NCBI GenBank assembly: GCA_023265235.1
Contig: JAHFUF010000337.1
Location: 1-6,106, forward strand
Length of the DNA stretch: 6,106 nucleotides
Source of the DNA: Blastocatellia bacterium
Lineage (GTDB): Bacteria; Acidobacteriota; Blastocatellia; Chloracidobacteriales; JADJPF01
Direction of reading: 5' to 3'
Shown here piece after piece: positions 1 to 5,840 of the stretch. The notes beneath the pieces were generated by a model. That model saw only the letters and a program-made list of their open reading frames with translations, searched no databases and was not told the DNA's origin. Every line of letters begins with the position of its first letter. Within the stretch, counting starts at the first letter, position 1. The position numbers and the translations under genes are program-made.

Positions 1-9
1 GGAAATTAG

Positions 10-453
10 ATGAATAAAGGACAATTACAAGCAATTTGGATTAAACGAATGAAGCGTGGCCCAATGGACAAGGCTAGTTTTGCTACTTTATTAGCAGGCA
101 AAGGTATTGTTGGTAATGCTAATCAAGGTGGTAAACGACAAGTTACTATTATTGAAGAAGAAGTTTGGCAAGGTTTAATGAAGGATCTACACGCTGATTT
201 AGACCCTAGTTCTAGGCGAGCAAATTTAATGGTAAGAGGAATAAGCCTAGTAAAAACTAGTGATCAGATCCTAACAATTGGAAACTGCCGACTACGTATT
301 TTAGGAGAAACAAAACCTTGTGAGAGAATGGATGAGGCTTTTTCTGGCTTACGAGAAGCAATGAAGGCAAATTGGGGTGGAGGAGCTTTTGCAGAGGTAT
401 TAAATGATGGAGAAATTTCCGTTGGTGATTTGGTAAGCTGGGAAGAGGTTTAG
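10..453 (+). CDS. Small stand-alone MOSC-domain protein
   Basis: This 147-residue cytoplasmic protein has no signal peptide and consists of essentially one MOSC domain (the C-terminal domain of molybdenum cofactor sulfurases). Visible MOSC features are an early G-x-V-G-N-A segment (about residues 32-37), a RQVT strand (43-46), an RRANLMVRGISL block (69-80), and the T-K-P-C motif with the family's conserved cysteine at Cys104. These are followed by a glycine-rich turn (WGGGAF, 122-127) and a closing G-x-I-x-V-G-D strand (134-140). Characterised MOSC proteins transfer sulfur or bind molybdenum cofactor, as in YiiM and mARC. The substrate of small free-standing members is mostly unknown, so no reaction is assigned. 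ATG 10 is the first possible start because an in-frame TAG lies at 7-9. A GGA at positions 1-3 may be part of the ribosome binding site. Its stop codon overlaps the first base of the hairpin at 453-477, and the next gene is convergent. Confidence 0.88.
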   Translation: MNKGQLQAIWIKRMKRGPMDKASFATLLAGKGIVGNANQGGKRQVTIIEEEVWQGLMKDLHADLDPSSRRANLMVRGISLVKTSDQILTIGNCRLRILGETKPCERMDEAFSGLREAMKANWGGGAFAEVLNDGEISVGDLVSWEEV

Positions 454-477
454 TAGGGGCGAATAGTTCGCCCCTAC
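453..477. terminator. Perfect 11-bp hairpin between convergent genes (likely bidirectional terminator or dispersed palindromic repeat)
   Basis: GTAGGGGCGAA (453-463), loop TAG (464-466) and TTCGCCCCTAC (467-477) form a perfect 11-bp stem with a 3-base loop. It is very GC-rich for this AT-rich window. On the + strand it is followed by a T-rich run (478-490) typical of an intrinsic terminator. On the minus strand no T-run follows. It lies between the MOSC stop (whose final G is its first base) and the stop of the SUMF1 gene at 484. Its composition also suits a dispersed intergenic palindrome. Confidence 0.75.
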
Positions 478-483
478 ATTAAT

Positions 484-1605
484 TTAATTTTTAACAGGTT
501 TATTACTAGCTGCTGGTGGAGCTATTACACGTACAATACGAAAACCTACTTGGGCAGTACGCATTGATTGTGGAGCAGACTGACGAGATGTAACTTTACA
601 ACTTTCTAGATCCTCTAACCAACTACCACCACGAATAACGCGCTCAGTCCCTTTTTCTGGCCCATAGGCTTTTTGAGGTGGTTCTGGGCTATATTCATAA
701 AAGCTTGGGTCATACCAGTCATAGCACCATTGAGCTACATTACCTACTAAATCTTGGACACCAAAGCTGTTAGGAGGTTGATAACCGACAGCTTTAATAA
801 ACTGTTTAGCATCTTGAATAGTACTTTCACGCTTATTTGAATTGTAATTTATTTTACTCTTGTCTACCGTTTCCCAAGGAAAAGATTGATCTTTTAGACC
901 ACCACGAGCCGCATATTCCCATTCTGCCTCTGTTGGCAAGCGATAAGGATGCGTTTTTTCTATTACTATTGTTTGTTCCTCGTCGCCTTCTTGCTCTATT
1001 TCTACTTTTTCTTTTATAGGAGCATTTTTAATTATAGAGGAAAGCCAAATACAATAAGCTTGAGCGTCTTCATAACTTATCCAAACTACAGGATGGTTTT
1101 CTCGATCCTTTGAAGCAAAAGTCTTCCAAGATATTTTATTTTTACGTTCAAACTCACTTGCGTCCTTTTCAGCTATAGTTATGTACTTAGTCTCACTAGC
1201 AAATTGAGCAAACTGTTTGTTAGTAATAGGATATTTACTAATTTCAAAACTAGCAACTAATGTTAAATGTTCTGGCCCATCATCGCTTTTACTAGCTTTT
1301 ACCCCCATTTGAAAAGCTCCTCCAGCAAGCTGTACCATTTCAGGCATTTCTACTTTCAAAGGAGGTTTTTCTTTAACAACAAGAGCCGTAGCAGAAAGCG
1401 TGGCACTTCTTGCCACAGAAGGTTTTTTAGTAAGATCTACTTTCGGTCTAATATAAATCTCAGTAGCAGAGGATGACCTAGAGGCAGAAATGCGTGGAGC
1501 TACTTGAGCATGTGTAATTAGGCTGTGCACTAAAATTATACTTATACTAAGTAGTAATAACCTAATTGACAAATTATGAGTGTTTTTAGGGGTACTAATT
1601 GTCAC
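484..1605 (-). CDS. Secreted SUMF1/FGE-sulfatase-domain protein (not EgtB)
   Basis: This 373-residue protein starts with a Sec signal peptide: a hydrophobic stretch at about residues 13-30 and a likely cleavage after T-H-A (31-33). A low-complexity Ser/Ala/Lys/Pro region follows (about 34-88), then a SUMF1 (formylglycine-generating enzyme, C-type-lectin-like) domain from about 90 to 359. Diagnostic motifs are GGAFQMG (95-101), P-I-T-N-x-Q-F (126-132), HPVVWISYEDAQAYC (171-185), YRLPTEAEWEYAARGG (221-236), LVGNVAQWCYDWY (286-298), RGGSW (325-329) and VGFRIVR (353-359). A charged insertion (about 191-219) sits just before YRLPTEAEWE. At the two active-site cysteines of aerobic FGE the first is Glu331 and only the second (Cys336) remains, so sulfatase activation by the known mechanism is unlikely. 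There is no N-terminal DinB domain with HxxxHxE, so it is not EgtB despite lying next to egtD. The start is GTG, supported by GGAGG four bases upstream. It is the last gene of the leftward set. Fold assignment is secure; function is unknown. Confidence 0.88.
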   Translation of the reverse strand: MTISTPKNTHNLSIRLLLLSISIILVHSLITHAQVAPRISASRSSSATEIYIRPKVDLTKKPSVARSATLSATALVVKEKPPLKVEMPEMVQLAGGAFQMGVKASKSDDGPEHLTLVASFEISKYPITNKQFAQFASETKYITIAEKDASEFERKNKISWKTFASKDRENHPVVWISYEDAQAYCIWLSSIIKNAPIKEKVEIEQEGDEEQTIVIEKTHPYRLPTEAEWEYAARGGLKDQSFPWETVDKSKINYNSNKRESTIQDAKQFIKAVGYQPPNSFGVQDLVGNVAQWCYDWYDPSFYEYSPEPPQKAYGPEKGTERVIRGGSWLEDLESCKVTSRQSAPQSMRTAQVGFRIVRVIAPPAASNKPVKN

Positions 1606-1609
1606 AAAT

Positions 1610-1614
1610 CCTCC
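1610..1614 (-). promoter_or_regulatory. Shine-Dalgarno GGAGG for the GTG start of the SUMF1 gene
   Basis: On the minus strand the sequence reads TTGGAGGATTTGTG. The GGAGG is 4 bases from the GTG at 1605-1603. No in-frame ATG comes before the signal peptide, so this site decides the non-ATG start. Confidence 0.7.
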
Positions 1615-1624
1615 AAAAATCCGT

Positions 1625-1633
1625 ATTAAACCA
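1625..1633 (-). promoter_or_regulatory. Possible extended -10 promoter element ahead of the SUMF1 gene
   Basis: The minus strand reads TGGTTTAAT, a TGn followed by a -10-like TTTAAT (5 of 6 matches to TATAAT), in the 65-base gap after egtD. A TTGACA on the same strand (1661-1656) is too far away, about 25 bases, to be its -35. The gene could therefore have its own weak promoter as well as read-through from egtD. This is inference from motif matching only. Confidence 0.22.
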
Positions 1634-1670
1634 GAGTTTCTTTTTAGTTAATTTTTGTCAAAAAGACTTT

Positions 1671-2639
1671 TTAACCAGAAAAATTATTGTTTATTGTTAA
1701 ATAGTGAACACTAAAGAGGTTTGATGGGTCTACCCAAACTTTAGTTGGTGTAAAACCTGCTATTTGGGCTAAATCCTGAAACTCTTTGATTTCGTATTTG
1801 TAAGAGTTTTCTGTATGAATAGCCTCATTTTCTTTTATGTTAATTTCTATATTATCAATATTTACTGTTTGGTTTTTAAGGCTTATAAGATGCATTTCTA
1901 TACGACCTTTTGAGTCATTATAAAATGCTTTATGAGCAAAATTAGCCAAGTCAAAATTAGCCTTTAAATCATAGTTTATCCTTGCTAAAAGGTTAAGATT
2001 AAAAGCGGCAGTAATTGCTTTTTCATCATTATAAGCAGCCGTTAAAATTTTTGTATCTTTTTTTAAGTCCACTCCTATTAGTAGCCCGTCTCCTGGTTTT
2101 AAGATGTGAGCAGTATTAATAAGTAACTTTTTTGCATCTTCCTGATCTAGATTCCCAATGGTTGATCCTGGGAAAAAAACAACCTTTTTAGCAAATTTAA
2201 CCATTACTTCTGGTAGGGTTAAAGCTTTGGTATAGTCTGCACATACAGCAATAATTTCTAGTTGCGGATAATCTTTTGCTAGCTTGTTAGCATCAGCAAA
2301 AAGATACTCTTTAGAAATATCTATTGGCATATAGGCTAAAGGGTTATCAAGCATGTTTAGTAGGAGACGAATTTTTTGACTTCCTCCACTACCATACTCA
2401 ATAACCAAAGCATTTTTACCAACTAACTCGCGAATTTCTTGTTTATATTTTTGAAATATAGATAGTTCTGTACGTGTTGGGTAATATTCCTCTAGCTCAC
2501 AAATTTGACTAAATAGTTGTGAGCCTTTTGGATCATAAAAAAACTTAGAAGGAATTTGTTTCGGTATTTTACTTAAACCCGAAATTACCTCATCACGAAA
2601 ACTTTCTAATTTAGGGTGAAAATCATGCAAAACTAACAA
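1671..2639 (-). CDS. egtD: L-histidine Nalpha-methyltransferase (hercynine synthase of ergothioneine biosynthesis)
   Basis: EgtD uses three S-adenosylmethionine molecules to trimethylate histidine to hercynine, the first step of ergothioneine synthesis, in the cytoplasm. The 322 residues match the family's usual length of about 320. Landmarks known from the mycobacterial enzyme are all visible: SKFFYDPKGS (31-40); EYYPTRTE (51-58) with the substrate-site tyrosine; the SAM loop EYGSGGSQK (81-89); PIDIS with Asp107; CADYT with Asp135; FFPGSTIGN (155-163) with the histidine-binding Asn163; AAYND with Tyr203; RIEMHL (246-251); and Glu277-x-Ser279, matching the Glu/Ser pair that reads the histidine side chain. 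Specificity for histidine is therefore well supported. The start is TTG (2639-2637) with AGGA seven bases upstream. The only nearby ATG is out of frame, and a later start would cut conserved sequence. It follows a binding-protein gene by 38 bases and precedes a SUMF1-fold gene. No EgtB, EgtC, EgtE or EanB-type rhodanese is in the window, so how hercynine is sulfurised is not shown. Confidence 0.93.
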   Translation of the reverse strand: MLVLHDFHPKLESFRDEVISGLSKIPKQIPSKFFYDPKGSQLFSQICELEEYYPTRTELSIFQKYKQEIRELVGKNALVIEYGSGGSQKIRLLLNMLDNPLAYMPIDISKEYLFADANKLAKDYPQLEIIAVCADYTKALTLPEVMVKFAKKVVFFPGSTIGNLDQEDAKKLLINTAHILKPGDGLLIGVDLKKDTKILTAAYNDEKAITAAFNLNLLARINYDLKANFDLANFAHKAFYNDSKGRIEMHLISLKNQTVNIDNIEINIKENEAIHTENSYKYEIKEFQDLAQIAGFTPTKVWVDPSNLFSVHYLTINNNFSG

Positions 2640-2644
2640 AATAC

Positions 2645-2650
2645 TTTCCT
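2645..2650 (-). promoter_or_regulatory. Shine-Dalgarno AGGAAA for the TTG start of egtD
   Basis: The minus strand reads AGGAAAGTATTTTG, placing AGGA seven bases before the TTG start. This decides a rare TTG initiation codon. The site lies just beyond the 17-base tandem duplication at 2652-2684. Confidence 0.6.
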
Positions 2651-2651
2651 T

Positions 2652-2684
2652 TCTTAAGTATTATCTTCTCTTAAGTATTATCTT
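2652..2684. repeat. Tandem direct repeat, 16 identical bases with a 17-base period
   Basis: TCTTAAGTATTATCTT occurs at 2652-2667 and again at 2669-2684, with one base between the copies. The right-hand copy contains the TAA stop of the VWA-free binding-protein gene (2678-2680). The left-hand copy lies in the gap just upstream of the egtD ribosome binding site. It looks like a short tandem duplication that lengthened this intergenic gap. Each copy contains the palindrome CTTAAG. Confidence 0.9.
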
Positions 2685-3880
2685 GTGCCTTGAGAGCGTT
2701 GCCAAAGTGTGAGTAAATTATTTATAACTTCAGCTTTTGGAGGCTCACAAGTCGAACCTGGTTCAATTTTTAACCCATATTTTTCATAAAGAGTAAATGG
2801 GCTTTCTGGGAACTTAATAGGAACATTAGGGTTAGCTGGTCGAAACCCATGTACTAAAGATTGCTTTTGGATTAGGTCAGTCAGAAGAAACCTTAGAAAT
2901 ACTTCTGCCGCCGCACGATGATCTTTAGTACTCCAACTAGCATCAATAATATAGTAAGGGTTGTCGCTCCACATATTTTGCCTAGGGTATACCACCTTTA
3001 ATTCTCCCCAACGACCTTGAGCATTTTTTAGCTGGTCAATAGCCACATTTTCATAAACAAAAACTGCATCAAAAGAAGATGGGCCTTTTAATACCATTTC
3101 TTTCATCATAGTTCCAGTACTATCAGCTAAACCATTAACTCCTTTTTCAAGGCCAAGCATCCAGTCTTGAAACTTAGGGTCAAGAATATCTTTTAGGCTT
3201 AAATCTTTGGTTTTATTAGTGTAATCATACCCCATTAATACTAAAGTCATCAAACCACTATTAGATTTGATTGGATGTGTATGACCAACTTTAAATAGTC
3301 CCCATTCAGGCTTATTAGCAATGGCTAACCATCCTCCTTTTTCTTTAAGAGCAGACTCTATAGTAGTAAAATTAAGAACTTGTTTTTTTGCTATAAAGGC
3401 TTGATAGCGTTCATCCCACATTACAAATACCATAGGAGTAAGGGCTAGGCTGTCCTCTTTTAATATAGGGTTATTATTATATTTGGTTTGCCAATCTAAC
3501 ACAAAAGTGTCTTTATAAAGTGAACTAGCTGGTGCCCAAACATGGATTTTTTTATCTCCTCTTACCAAGGCTTGTGCTCCTTCTTGAGAGCCGCTAGGGA
3601 TAAGGTTTATTTTGATTTTTTCCCCATCAGGGGTTTTGGCAAATTCTTGTACTGCCCATTCTAGCCATGTCTTTTTTTCTGTTCCATAAGCGATTCCTAT
3701 TTCTACTGCATTACCTTGCCATTGATTAGAACTAGTGGAGGTTGAGTTTGGAGTATCGCTTGGTGTTGAGGAAGAGTCAGATGATTTCCCTGTCAAAAAA
3801 TAATAACCACCAGCAAGACAACCAACTATTACAACTAAAATAATTAATTTACCAATAAACGGCATTTTATCTTCTGCCAT
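2678..3880 (-). CDS. Membrane-anchored extracellular substrate-binding protein, VWA-free paralogue of the upstream gene
   Basis: This 400-residue protein has an N-terminal hydrophobic segment (about 12-29), then a Ser/Thr/Pro-rich linker (about 32-55) and a type-2 periplasmic-binding-protein fold (about 59-394). The segment I18-V19-G20-C21 fits a lipobox, but hydrophobic residues continue past the cysteine, so an uncleaved membrane anchor is also possible. The binding domain is a close paralogue of that of the upstream protein. Shared blocks include AYGTEKKTWLEW (64-75), VWAPASS (114-120), PEWG (191-194), GHTHP (199-203), SNSGL (206-210), YENVAID (276-282), YPRQNMWSDNP (298-308) and HGFRPANPNVP (344-354). 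It ends at TLWQRSQGTR, just where the paralogue continues into its VWA domain. The ligand is unknown. The ATG at 3880 is chosen because GGAG lies nine bases upstream. An upstream in-frame GTG (3907) has no ribosome binding site. No permease or ATPase is adjacent. Confidence 0.85.
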   Translation of the reverse strand: MAEDKMPFIGKLIILVVIVGCLAGGYYFLTGKSSDSSSTPSDTPNSTSTSSNQWQGNAVEIGIAYGTEKKTWLEWAVQEFAKTPDGEKIKINLIPSGSQEGAQALVRGDKKIHVWAPASSLYKDTFVLDWQTKYNNNPILKEDSLALTPMVFVMWDERYQAFIAKKQVLNFTTIESALKEKGGWLAIANKPEWGLFKVGHTHPIKSNSGLMTLVLMGYDYTNKTKDLSLKDILDPKFQDWMLGLEKGVNGLADSTGTMMKEMVLKGPSSFDAVFVYENVAIDQLKNAQGRWGELKVVYPRQNMWSDNPYYIIDASWSTKDHRAAAEVFLRFLLTDLIQKQSLVHGFRPANPNVPIKFPESPFTLYEKYGLKIEPGSTCEPPKAEVINNLLTLWQRSQGTR

Positions 3881-3889
3881 AAGTAAGTT

Positions 3890-3895
3890 CTCCAA
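3890..3895 (-). promoter_or_regulatory. Shine-Dalgarno TTGGAG deciding the start at 3880
   Basis: The minus strand reads TTGGAG, then nine bases, then ATG at 3880-3878. The alternative GTG at 3907 would place this site inside the coding sequence and has no purine-rich motif of its own. The same TTGGAG precedes the paralogous gene at 5601, which suggests it was copied with the duplication. Confidence 0.65.
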
Positions 3896-3909
3896 GCTTA
3901 AATACACGA

Positions 3910-5601
3910 TTAAAAGAAAGTGGAAATTTCCTTAAACACAGTTTGGATATTTTCTGGAGTCCCTGTATAAGACTTTGCTTGTGTAGCATCAGCAATGGAT
4001 TTTAGAATATCGCTTTTTGCATCAGCACCATAAGCAATAGTAAACACTCTAATAGTTTTCTTTTCATTATCAAAACGAATATTGTCTAGTAGCTTTTGTA
4101 GGGTTACATAATGGCTATCTGTATCTGCTCCATCAGTTAAAACCACAATAGCAGATATTTTGCCTTCTTTAGGGTTTTCTAACATATGTTGATACGCGGC
4201 ACTAATTGAATCATAGAGTGCTGTGCCTCCAGCAGGGAAAAATCCTTGTATAGTATTAAGTGCCATTTGACGATTATTTTCCATCAATAAATCTTTTCCT
4301 GACCAACCATAGCTAGTATTAAAAGGCAAAATAGACAAATAATCTTTGTCACCTAATATGTTAATAAGTTGTTTGGCTCCTTCTTTGGCACTAGGCATTC
4401 GGTTTTGCTCTTTCATACTGCCAGAAGTGTCAAAAACTAAGATAATGTTGGAATGTTTTTTATGCTGTTTCCAAAGGTTGATAATACTATCCATTACTTC
4501 TACAGAAGGAACTTGTAGAATAGTTTTAGGCTCTTTAGGGTCTATTCCATGTGCTTCATCTAGTGGAGCAGTGATTGCAACATTAGGATCACCAGGATGA
4601 AAACCATATTTTAGGGTTTTTTGTTGTTGAGGTTGAGCAAGTAGGAATTTGATATAGGTTTTAGCTGCTTCTTGATGTTCTGCACTAACCCATTCTCGCT
4701 CAACAATGCCAATAGGATGATCGCTCCAAAAGGTTCCTTCCTTAGGATAAATTGCTACTATTGGGAGAGGCAACTTATATTTAGGGTCATACGAGTCTAT
4801 TACGTTGTTTTCATATAGTACTGCCGCGCTTAGATATTCTGGCCCATTAGCAAACATTTTGGAACTAAAAAAACCTGTAGAAGTTCCATAATGAACTACA
4901 GCTTGTTCAATACCAGCTAAATAAGTACTAGTTTTGGGGTTATTTACATCATCTAAGGTTAAGCCTGTTGTTTTACCAGTAGCTGCATAGATTGTGGCAA
5001 ACAAAGAGATTAGCCCACTATTGCTATATTCTGGGTGAGTGTGGCCAAATTGAAATCGTCCCCATTCAGGATGACCATAAGCTGCCCAACCTTGAGGACT
5101 ACGAGCTAGGTCTAGAATATCTGACCAGCCTATAGGCTTTTTCCCCCAACCAATAGCTTCAGCCATTGGTTTCCACATAGCAATTACTACAGGAGAAAGC
5201 ATTAATGTTTCTGTGTTGCCAACAACATTTTTATTGGTTTTAACTTGAGATTGTGAGTTACCTATTTTTATAAAAGCCTCAGAAGCAGGGCTGACAATAT
5301 GTGTTTGACGGGTATTATTAACAACCTCACTTATACAATCACCTGACCCCATTGCAATTGCATTAACAGCAATTTTCTTCCCATTTCCGATCTTAGTATT
5401 ACTAGCATTGAATTCTTGAGTAACATTTTTGATCCACTCTTCTTTTTCTGAGCCATAAGTAAAGGTTAGTTCAATAGTATTTTGATCAACAGATTTTTGA
5501 CCATTACTAGTTCCACTATTGTTATTTTGTGGCTCACATGCTACTAAAACCAATGTTAATGAGAGTAATAGACAAATCCAATAAAACAATTTAGCCGACA
5601 T
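3910..5601 (-). CDS. Lipoprotein fusing a substrate-binding domain to a C-terminal von Willebrand A domain
   Basis: This 563-residue protein begins with a classic lipoprotein signal: basic and hydrophobic residues, then lipobox L19-V20-A21-C22. Maturation would leave lipidated Cys22 followed by an Asn/Ser/Gly linker. Residues about 43-376 form a type-2 periplasmic-binding-protein domain with TFTYGSEKEEW (46-56), VSPAS (103-107), HPEWG (177-181), GHTHP (186-190), SNSGL (193-197), YENNVIDS (263-270), YPKEGTFWSDHP (285-296) and YGFHPGDPNV (332-341). Residues about 385-561 form a VWA domain with a complete MIDAS metal site: D391-T-S393-G-S395, T460 in GGT, and D490 in LTDG. The protein would sit on the outside of a membrane and could bind both a small ligand and a protein partner. 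Proteins with this pairing exist in other bacteria, but their role is poorly defined and I assign none. ATG 5601 is preferred because GGAG lies six bases upstream. An upstream in-frame ATG (5631) lacks a ribosome binding site and would spoil the signal peptide. It heads the leftward gene set. Confidence 0.9.
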   Translation of the reverse strand: MSAKLFYWICLLLSLTLVLVACEPQNNNSGTSNGQKSVDQNTIELTFTYGSEKEEWIKNVTQEFNASNTKIGNGKKIAVNAIAMGSGDCISEVVNNTRQTHIVSPASEAFIKIGNSQSQVKTNKNVVGNTETLMLSPVVIAMWKPMAEAIGWGKKPIGWSDILDLARSPQGWAAYGHPEWGRFQFGHTHPEYSNSGLISLFATIYAATGKTTGLTLDDVNNPKTSTYLAGIEQAVVHYGTSTGFFSSKMFANGPEYLSAAVLYENNVIDSYDPKYKLPLPIVAIYPKEGTFWSDHPIGIVEREWVSAEHQEAAKTYIKFLLAQPQQQKTLKYGFHPGDPNVAITAPLDEAHGIDPKEPKTILQVPSVEVMDSIINLWKQHKKHSNIILVFDTSGSMKEQNRMPSAKEGAKQLINILGDKDYLSILPFNTSYGWSGKDLLMENNRQMALNTIQGFFPAGGTALYDSISAAYQHMLENPKEGKISAIVVLTDGADTDSHYVTLQKLLDNIRFDNEKKTIRVFTIAYGADAKSDILKSIADATQAKSYTGTPENIQTVFKEISTFF

Positions 5602-5607
5602 TGCTTG

Positions 5608-5613
5608 CTCCAA
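5608..5613 (-). promoter_or_regulatory. Shine-Dalgarno TTGGAG deciding the start at 5601
   Basis: The minus strand reads TTGGAGCAAGCAATG, with GGAG six bases before the ATG at 5601-5599. This favours the shorter start that puts the lipoprotein signal peptide at the N-terminus. Confidence 0.7.
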
Positions 5614-5659
5614 TCTTAATGGATAAAACATTTAGCTTGTAAAGATTTAACTCTATAAC

Positions 5660-5688
5660 ATTATATATTTTTATACATCATACCAAAG
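5660..5688 (-). promoter_or_regulatory. Candidate promoter of the leftward operon
   Basis: The minus strand has a perfect TATAAT (5665-5660), about 59 bases upstream of the ATG at 5601. At the usual 17-base spacing the -35 position reads CTTTGG (5688-5683), a poor match. TTGGTA (5686-5681) matches better but at 15-base spacing. A good -10 with a weak -35 suggests a promoter that needs an activator, and the repeats at 5691-5744 lie just upstream of it. This is motif inference only. Confidence 0.4.
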
Positions 5689-5690
5689 TC

Positions 5691-5724
5691 ACTAGTTAAA
5701 AGGTGTAACTTAATTGTAACTAGT
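5691..5724. repeat. Inverted repeat ACTAGTTA / TAACTAGT enclosing an 11-base-spaced direct repeat
   Basis: ACTAGTTA (5691-5698) and TAACTAGT (5717-5724) are perfect 8-bp inverted repeats with an 18-base spacer. Overlapping them, TGTAACT occurs at 5704-5710 and at 5715-5721, a direct repeat with an 11-base period, about one helical turn. Such spacing is typical of OmpR/PhoB-family response-regulator sites, but the sequence does not match a known consensus. The position upstream of the leftward promoter suits an activator site. Confidence 0.45.
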
Positions 5725-5744
5725 AAGTAAAGGAGAGTTTACTT
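5725..5744. repeat. Inverted repeat AAGTAAA-N6-TTTACTT
   Basis: AAGTAAA (5725-5731) and TTTACTT (5738-5744) are perfect 7-bp inverted repeats around GGAGAG. The repeat directly abuts the previous one. It could be a second protein-binding site between the divergent transcription units. Its short stem is not GC-rich and no T-run follows, so it is not a terminator. Confidence 0.4.
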
Positions 5745-5840
5745 GATTTATTATTTTGATAAACAAATAAGCAGATTAAAAGATTAATAATTAAAAAAGG
5801 TTAAAAAATATACGTTGGAAGTAGTTTAACTTATCATTTC
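5745..5840. other. AT-rich intergenic stretch without a recognisable gene
   Basis: These 96 bases are almost entirely A/T with several TTAA and GGTTA motifs. A TATCAT (5832-5837) resembles a rightward -10 but has no convincing -35. I see no ORF with a ribosome binding site, no tRNA-like fold and no long repeat. Confidence 0.5.

Noticed and set aside
837..1476. Two + strand ORFs (837-1019, 1267-1476) inside the SUMF1 gene
   Set aside because: They are antisense to a well-supported gene, have low-complexity Leu/Phe/Arg-rich translations and resemble no family.
1656..1661. Minus-strand TTGACA after egtD as a full promoter
   Set aside because: At 17-base spacing the -10 position reads AACTCT, which is not a -10 box.
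1647..1675. GTTAA...TTAAC pairing at the egtD stop as a terminator
   Set aside because: Only 5 bp plus a 3-bp inner stem with mismatched T-runs between; too weak to call.
4346..4600. + strand ORF antisense to the VWA region
   Set aside because: It overlaps the highly conserved MIDAS-encoding strand and looks like a frame shadow; no ribosome binding site or domain.
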